Below, piece after piece: positions 36,538 to 40,543 of a stretch of DNA of 40,543 nucleotides (position 1 is its first letter; each line of letters starts with the position of its first letter). Source of the DNA: Rahnella inusitata (GTDB lineage Bacteria; Pseudomonadota; Gammaproteobacteria; Enterobacterales; Enterobacteriaceae); assembly GCF_003263515.1 (NCBI RefSeq), contig NZ_JYDE01000030.1, forward strand, positions 1 to 40,543, in the 5' to 3' direction. Under the pieces are notes generated by a model that saw only the letters and a list, made by a program, of their open reading frames with translations, had not been told where the DNA came from and made no database searches. A program made the translations under genes and the position numbers.

Positions 36538-37365
36538 ATGACGTTACTGAAGGGTGATGATTATTTTGCGGCACCTGAGCTGACTGTGACGGTCGAGCGA
36601 CGTCTTCCGCAAAGCGTATTCCCGGAGCACTACCACGATTTCCACGAGATTATGCTGGTGGAAAGCGGCTCAGGCGTGCACATCTTTAATGACCATCCCC
36701 ATACCCTGACCGCTGGCACCGTCTGTTTTGTGCGTGCCAGCGATCACCACTTGTTTGAAAACGTGGAGAATCTGCGCCTCACCAACGTGTTGTTCCGCTC
36801 ACCTAAAGCATTCCGGTTTATCCAGGACGTCGGCCATTTTCTGCCACAGGAACACCATTATCAGTCGCAAATTCACTGGCAGCTCAGCCCGCATGTTCTG
36901 GCGCAGGTGCTGGAGTGCATCGCGCAGCTGGAAGCGCTGCCAGACAGCATTGAGATGGAACACATCGCCACGCGCGAAAGCTTGTTTTTACAGCTGCTGA
37001 TCCTGCTGTATCAGGACTGTTTCCAGCCACAATTGCGAGACACCTCTGAAAACAAGGTCAATCAACTGTTGCAATGGCTCCAGTCACATTACAGTGAAGA
37101 AGTTAACTGGACTGAGGCCGCCGAACGTTTTTCTCTGGCGCTGCGCACCCTGCACCGGCAGATGAAGCATTACACCGGTCTGACGCCGCAGCGCTATCTG
37201 AACCGTCTGCGCCTGCTTGAGGCGCGCCGCCGTTTACACCATAGCGATCAAAGTATTACCGATATTGCCTATGCCTGCGGGTTCAGTGACAGTAACCACT
37301 TTTCGACGCAGTTCCGTCGGGAATTTTCGGTGTCGCCAAAACTCATGCGTGACCAGTTACGTTAA
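36538..37365 (+). CDS. rhaS: AraC-family activator RhaS
   Basis: The 275-aa regulator has an N-terminal cupin that binds L-rhamnose (FPEHYHDFHEIMLVESGSG, residues about 27-45) and two C-terminal helix-turn-helix motifs (WTEAAERFSLALRTLHRQMK; ITDIAYACGFSDSNHFSTQF). Length and sequence match E. coli RhaS (278). It activates rhaBAD and rhamnose transport with CRP. It is the first gene of rhaS-rhaR, divergent from rhaB. A GGAGG site lies a few bases before the ATG. Confidence 0.95.
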   Translation: MTLLKGDDYFAAPELTVTVERRLPQSVFPEHYHDFHEIMLVESGSGVHIFNDHPHTLTAGTVCFVRASDHHLFENVENLRLTNVLFRSPKAFRFIQDVGHFLPQEHHYQSQIHWQLSPHVLAQVLECIAQLEALPDSIEMEHIATRESLFLQLLILLYQDCFQPQLRDTSENKVNQLLQWLQSHYSEEVNWTEAAERFSLALRTLHRQMKHYTGLTPQRYLNRLRLLEARRRLHHSDQSITDIAYACGFSDSNHFSTQFRREFSVSPKLMRDQLR

Positions 37366-37447
37366 GCGACACCTCTCGCGGCTCACGGCAATGCGTGCCT
37401 GAGCCGCCTCGTTTATCTTGTTGTCAAACGGGTTTGAGATTGCTGCT

Positions 37448-38299
37448 ATGTCGCTGAAATTGAATAAAAATGACTTCTTTCTGACCGGCATGAACTCTGT
37501 CGTGGTGGCCGAACGCCATCCGCAGGCGGATTTTCCCAGTCACGATCATGATTTCGACGAGCTGGTCATTGTCTGGCGCGGCAACGGCGTACATATCTGG
37601 AACGACATTCCTTATCCCATCACCTGCGGCGACCTGTTTTATATCAACGCCAAAGATCGTCACAGCTACGAATCTGCCAATATGCTGGCACTGGATAACG
37701 TGCTGTACTGCCGCGAACGCTTCCGGCTGGCGGCTGACTGGGAGCAACTGCTGCCCGGTGAAGATACCCCACAAGGTCAGCGTTACTGGCGCCTGAGTAC
37801 GCTCGGGATGTCGGTATTGAGAGATAAAGTCGATGAGCTGGCGAAAGAGTGCATGAAGTCTGAAGCACTGTCGGTACAGCTGAGCGAAGCCCTGCTGATG
37901 CAGCTTTCACTTTTGCTGCTGCGCTTTCGTCATCAGCCAGACAGCGGCGTACTGCCCGATGCCCATCAGCTGGATTTATTGCTCATGGCGCTGCGTGCGG
38001 GGATCGCCGAGCCTTTCCATCTGGAGACGTTTTGTCGCCAGCATAAGCTCAACCCCCGTGCTTTAAGGGCGCTGTTCAAGCAACACACCGGCATGAGCGT
38101 GACGCACTATCTGCGGCAACTGCGGATTTGCCGGGCAATGAGTTTACTGCGCTACGGCAATATGACGATCAGTGATGTTGCGGCGGAGTGCGGCTTCGAT
38201 GACAGTAATTACTTCTCAGTGGTATTTAACCGCGCCTGTGGCGTATCACCGCGCGATTACCGGCAGCGTTTTACCTCTCAGGCAGGCATCGCAAGATAG
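37448..38299 (+). CDS. rhaR: AraC-family activator RhaR
   Basis: The 283-aa paralogue of RhaS has a cupin region (PSHDHDFDELVIVWRGNGVH) and a C-terminal double helix-turn-helix (FCRQHKLNPRALRALFKQHT; ISDVAAECGFDDSNYFS). In E. coli RhaR responds to rhamnose and activates rhaSR itself. I use the ATG at 37448; the open frame can begin at a TTG at 37418, but the ATG gives the usual ~282-residue length. The ribosome site is weak. It follows rhaS after 82 bases. Confidence 0.93.
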   Translation: MSLKLNKNDFFLTGMNSVVVAERHPQADFPSHDHDFDELVIVWRGNGVHIWNDIPYPITCGDLFYINAKDRHSYESANMLALDNVLYCRERFRLAADWEQLLPGEDTPQGQRYWRLSTLGMSVLRDKVDELAKECMKSEALSVQLSEALLMQLSLLLLRFRHQPDSGVLPDAHQLDLLLMALRAGIAEPFHLETFCRQHKLNPRALRALFKQHTGMSVTHYLRQLRICRAMSLLRYGNMTISDVAAECGFDDSNYFSVVFNRACGVSPRDYRQRFTSQAGIAR

Positions 38300-38681
38300 G
38301 GCGAGGCACTTCACTGTTTGATACGGCATCCTAATATCTATTTAAAACAATAAATTAGGGTGTATCGCCATGCTGTGCGCAAATTAAAAAAAAGGGTCTG
38401 ATCAGATGGAGTTAGTCGAATTTTTAATGCTTTAGGAATATCTTTATTTGGCATTATTTACGGCGGGTCAGCGGGCTATAAAACAAGAAAAAAGAAAAGT
38501 GGCTTTTGCCCGTGACATTAAACGGGATGCTTATCCCTCAGCCTCCCCTTTTTTCCGGTTATCGTTTGAATGTTTATGCAGAAAATATGAATTTTTTACC
38601 GTTACGGATAAATAGGGATGAGCAAGAATGTCAGAGGAATAACATTAATAACAATAAACGCATTGTTATTAATGTTACTTT
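38300..38681. other. Intergenic region rhaR / diguanylate cyclase
   Basis: About 380 bases between two convergent genes, A/T-rich, with no credible coding frame on either strand and no clear terminator. TCTGATCAGA near 38397-38406 is a 10-base palindrome of unknown meaning. Confidence 0.4.
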
Positions 38682-39776
38682 TTAGGCCAATTTTTCTTCG
38701 CTCAATGTTTGTGGTTTTTCAGTTGCTTCCCACGCATAGAATATTTTATTACGGCCACTGTTTTTGGCGTTATACAGTGAAACATCGGCCTGACCTAATG
38801 CATGAATAAAGTTACCGTCTTCAAGCGCCGCCAGCCCGGCGCTTACCGTGACATGCGTCGAGACTTCGGCATTAAAAAGATGCGGGATATTCAGCCCCAA
38901 CACTTTATTCTGAATACGTTCGGCCATGCGTACGGCGTGTTCCTGTTGCACGTTGGACATTAGCACCAGAAACTCCTCGCCACCGTAGCGCACGACGACA
39001 TCCCGTGATCGCACGGCGTCGCGTATCGCCGCTGACACCCGCACCAGCGCCTGATCGCCCATGCTGTGGCCGTAGTTGTCGTTATAGGCCTTGAAGTGAT
39101 CGATATCGAGCAGCATCACGTAATGGCCCGAGGCCTGACTGAACAGCGTCTCCAGCTTGTTCTGCAGCCCGCGCCGGTTGTACAGTCCGGTGAGCGGATC
39201 CAGCATGCTGAGATCGCTAAACTTTTCCCGTTCACTGTAGAGATTCGCCAGCATCCTGCGGGTGAATTCATCACTGCGGCGCAGCATCAGGTGATGCAAC
39301 CACAGGCCAATCAGCGGCAGCGAAACGGTGAATAAAATACGGCCAACGTGCTGAAAATCATCCAAAAACACGACGCAAAGCGTCGCTGGTACTGCGTGGA
39401 GGCAAAAAGCGAGGAAATTATCTGACAGCGCAATAGCGCTGATAAAGAAAATACTGAGCAAACTGACCAGGAGATAGTTTTTATCGACTTCGCCAATTTC
39501 CTGAAACCTTAATGCAATGAGCCACGCCCAAAATAATCCGATAATTATCGAGCACACATTCAGATGGGCCGAGTAATTTTTCTTTGAGAAAAAAGAGAAT
39601 ACTAATCCGGCACAGCAAAGCACAAAAATAATCACCAGCGGAGCAGGTGTCGACGTCGCTTTCTCCGGAGGATAAACCATAGAAAATAGCGCAGTGGCAC
39701 TATTTAAAAAAAAGAATAACAACATAGCCAGTCGATGTTTGCTTTTTAGCAACTCATCATAGGAATGAGATATCAT
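38682..39776 (-). CDS. Membrane diguanylate cyclase (GGDEF)
   Basis: The 364-aa protein has about six hydrophobic helices in residues 17-165 (a compact integral-membrane sensor of the MASE type; exact subtype not recognised) and a GGDEF domain at about 187-350. The active-site GGEEF (265-269) and the RxxD inhibitory site (R256-D259) are intact, so it should synthesise c-di-GMP and be product-inhibited. There is no EAL domain. The ATG at 39776 has GAG eight bases upstream; a TTG precedes it in frame. It is monocistronic. It is the second cyclase of the window, beside yfiN. The signal sensed is unknown. Confidence 0.9.
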   Translation of the reverse strand: MISHSYDELLKSKHRLAMLLFFFLNSATALFSMVYPPEKATSTPAPLVIIFVLCCAGLVFSFFSKKNYSAHLNVCSIIIGLFWAWLIALRFQEIGEVDKNYLLVSLLSIFFISAIALSDNFLAFCLHAVPATLCVVFLDDFQHVGRILFTVSLPLIGLWLHHLMLRRSDEFTRRMLANLYSEREKFSDLSMLDPLTGLYNRRGLQNKLETLFSQASGHYVMLLDIDHFKAYNDNYGHSMGDQALVRVSAAIRDAVRSRDVVVRYGGEEFLVLMSNVQQEHAVRMAERIQNKVLGLNIPHLFNAEVSTHVTVSAGLAALEDGNFIHALGQADVSLYNAKNSGRNKIFYAWEATEKPQTLSEEKLA

Positions 39777-40018
39777 CAAATTTACTCTATTTTTCGTGTG
39801 TCGTTGGTCTGAAAAGATAAAAAATCTTCTCGCCCTATGCCGCTATTAATTTCCTGCGGCAGGCTAATGGTTTTTACGCGTAATTATTAGATTTGTATAA
39901 ATTTTGTATGCAACGAATATCTTTTTGACGGCCTTAAAATTAGCACTTTTATCTGTAAGTGTCACCTCAACGAGGTGGCAGGCCGCAAATAGGTGGTAAA
40001 TGAGAAAAAATCCTATAT

Positions 40019-40037
40019 GATATTGGTTCTCATTATC
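40019..40037. promoter_or_regulatory. Fur box before yjjZ
   Basis: This 19-base site matches the Fur consensus (GATAATGATAATCATTATC) at 15 positions, with the right half perfect. It overlaps a TATGAT hexamer (40016-40021) that could be the -10 box of yjjZ, so Fur-Fe would block transcription. It lies 18 bases before the start codon. Confidence 0.75.
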
Positions 40038-40055
40038 ATTGTTTGGAGCAGGGTT

Positions 40056-40337
40056 ATGATACCGGCGATTGTCATGGCGTGTGGGATCTGGGCAGTTGTG
40101 TGGATGCTGGGTAAGCGTCTGACCAGTGGTTGGGGCGTGCTGTTGCCTTGTGCGCTGATGCCGCTGCTGGCGATGACGCATATGACGCTCGATCAGCTGC
40201 GCGTGCTGGTGGTGGTAGCAATGCTGGTCACGCTGGGTATGCTGTTCCACCGCACGTTGCGCCACTATATGCTTTTGCCTTCTTTTATGGCGCTGGCTGG
40301 CGGTCTGGCCGCTGTGACATTGAATTTTAGTCTATAG
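40056..40337 (+). CDS. yjjZ: Small membrane protein, DUF1435 (YjjZ)
   Basis: The 93-aa hydrophobic protein has three or four predicted membrane helices and family signatures SGWGVLLPCALMPLLAM and YMLLPSFMALAGGLAAV of DUF1435. Its molecular function is unknown. GGAG seven bases ahead supports the ATG at 40056; the open frame reaches 39993, but that extension would cross the Fur box and promoter. In E. coli yjjZ is Fur-regulated and lies next to the leuQPV tRNA genes; here a Fur box precedes it and a tRNA-Leu(CAG) follows, so the synteny supports the name. fhuF, its E. coli neighbour, is not on the left side here. Confidence 0.82.
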   Translation: MIPAIVMACGIWAVVWMLGKRLTSGWGVLLPCALMPLLAMTHMTLDQLRVLVVVAMLVTLGMLFHRTLRHYMLLPSFMALAGGLAAVTLNFSL

Positions 40338-40386
40338 TGGAGTGAGACAAACAATAAGTGATTGTTATTTAGAAGGAATGAGCGAA

Positions 40387-40521
40387 ATGAAAAACAGAAA
40401 ACACAACAAAGCCGCAGGGATTTTTTACTTTTTGAAAACAAGAGAGTTGATGCAGGAAGGGAAAGCGGAAGAACAGATTCATGTGGTGCGAAGAGAGGGA
40501 CTTGAACCCTCACGTCCGTAA
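40387..40521 (+). CDS. Possible 44-aa basic peptide running into tRNA
   Basis: The frame begins with MKNRKHNKAAGIFYFLKTRE and has an AAGGA about nine bases before the ATG; an in-frame ATG at 40378 also exists. The last 12 codons are antisense tRNA-Leu sequence, which gives an arbitrary C-terminus. I do not recognise it. It may be a real small protein whose stop happens to lie in the tRNA, or a chance frame. Confidence 0.25.
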   Translation: MKNRKHNKAAGIFYFLKTRELMQEGKAEEQIHVVRREGLEPSRP

Positions 40522-40543
40522 GAACACTAACACCTGAAGCTAG
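40484..40543 (-). tRNA. tRNA-Leu(CAG), 3' part, cut by window end
   Basis: Read on the minus strand, the last 60 bases are the 3' portion of a leucine tRNA. They contain the anticodon loop with CAG, a long variable arm (GTGTTCTTACGGAC), the T-loop GTTCAAGTC and the acceptor strand CTTCGC followed by ACCA. The CCA is encoded. It matches E. coli leuQPV-type tRNA-Leu(CAG) with a few compensating changes in the T-stem. The 5' third lies beyond the window. Confidence 0.93.

Noticed and set aside
38618..38809. Plus-strand 63-aa frame at the end of the diguanylate cyclase
   Set aside because: Most of it is antisense to the cyclase gene and the product resembles no family I know.
39993..40055. Upstream extension of yjjZ
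   Set aside because: It would cross the Fur box and the likely -10 box; the ATG at 40056 has the ribosome site.

Overview
The window is chromosomal DNA of an enterobacterium (order Enterobacterales). A catabolic acetolactate (bud) operon, the yfiRNB, sdaC-sdaB and rhaBAD/rhaSR clusters, ygiQ, and yjjZ beside a tRNA-Leu(CAG) all read as close relatives of the E. coli or Klebsiella/Serratia proteins. The set suggests a Rahnella/Serratia-like member of the Yersiniaceae, but genus is an inference from gene content and recall of family sequences, not a search.

Layout. Bases 1-1800 are the decayed junction of integrative elements: a frameshifted DUF4942 gene, a small AbiEi/DUF6088-type antitoxin gene without a toxin, a tRNA-3'-end-like attachment core flanked on both sides by short integrase-arm-like repeats, and the first ~31 codons of a P4-type integrase cut off abruptly. 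Bases 2068-9006 encode a giant inverse autotransporter (intimin/invasin family, 2312 aa) with about 17 Ig-like domains, in which a three-domain, 903-bp block is tandemly repeated. After an AT-rich stretch with one small unknown gene comes a porin (10349-11485). Then there is a low-GC block on the minus strand: Dcm-type cytosine methyltransferase, Vsr mismatch endonuclease and a MvaI/BcnI-family restriction endonuclease, which together look like a complete CCWGG restriction-modification-repair system.

From 15141 on the DNA is ordinary core-like sequence: budB-budA with divergent budR (acetoin formation); yfiR-yfiN-yfiB (periplasm-controlled c-di-GMP synthesis); sdaC-sdaB (serine uptake and deamination); a fused ATP-dependent dihydroxyacetone kinase; a carbonic anhydrase-SulP transporter pair overlapping by ATGA (probable bicarbonate module); ygiQ; and a full rhamnose catabolic locus. 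The rhamnose locus comprises rhaB-rhaA-rhaD, a lactaldehyde reductase and rhaM on the minus strand, and rhaS-rhaR divergent on the plus strand, with two mirror-image CRP-like sites in the shared control region. The right edge holds a membrane diguanylate cyclase, yjjZ under a strong Fur-box match, and the 3' two thirds of a tRNA-Leu(CAG) cut by the window end.

The main candidates for a second look are the Dcm-Vsr-MvaI-like system with its unusually long nuclease, the tandem attachment-site junction beside the giant adhesin, the adhesin's 903-bp higher-order repeat and unique C-terminal tip, the carbonic anhydrase/SulP pair, and the Fur-controlled yjjZ.
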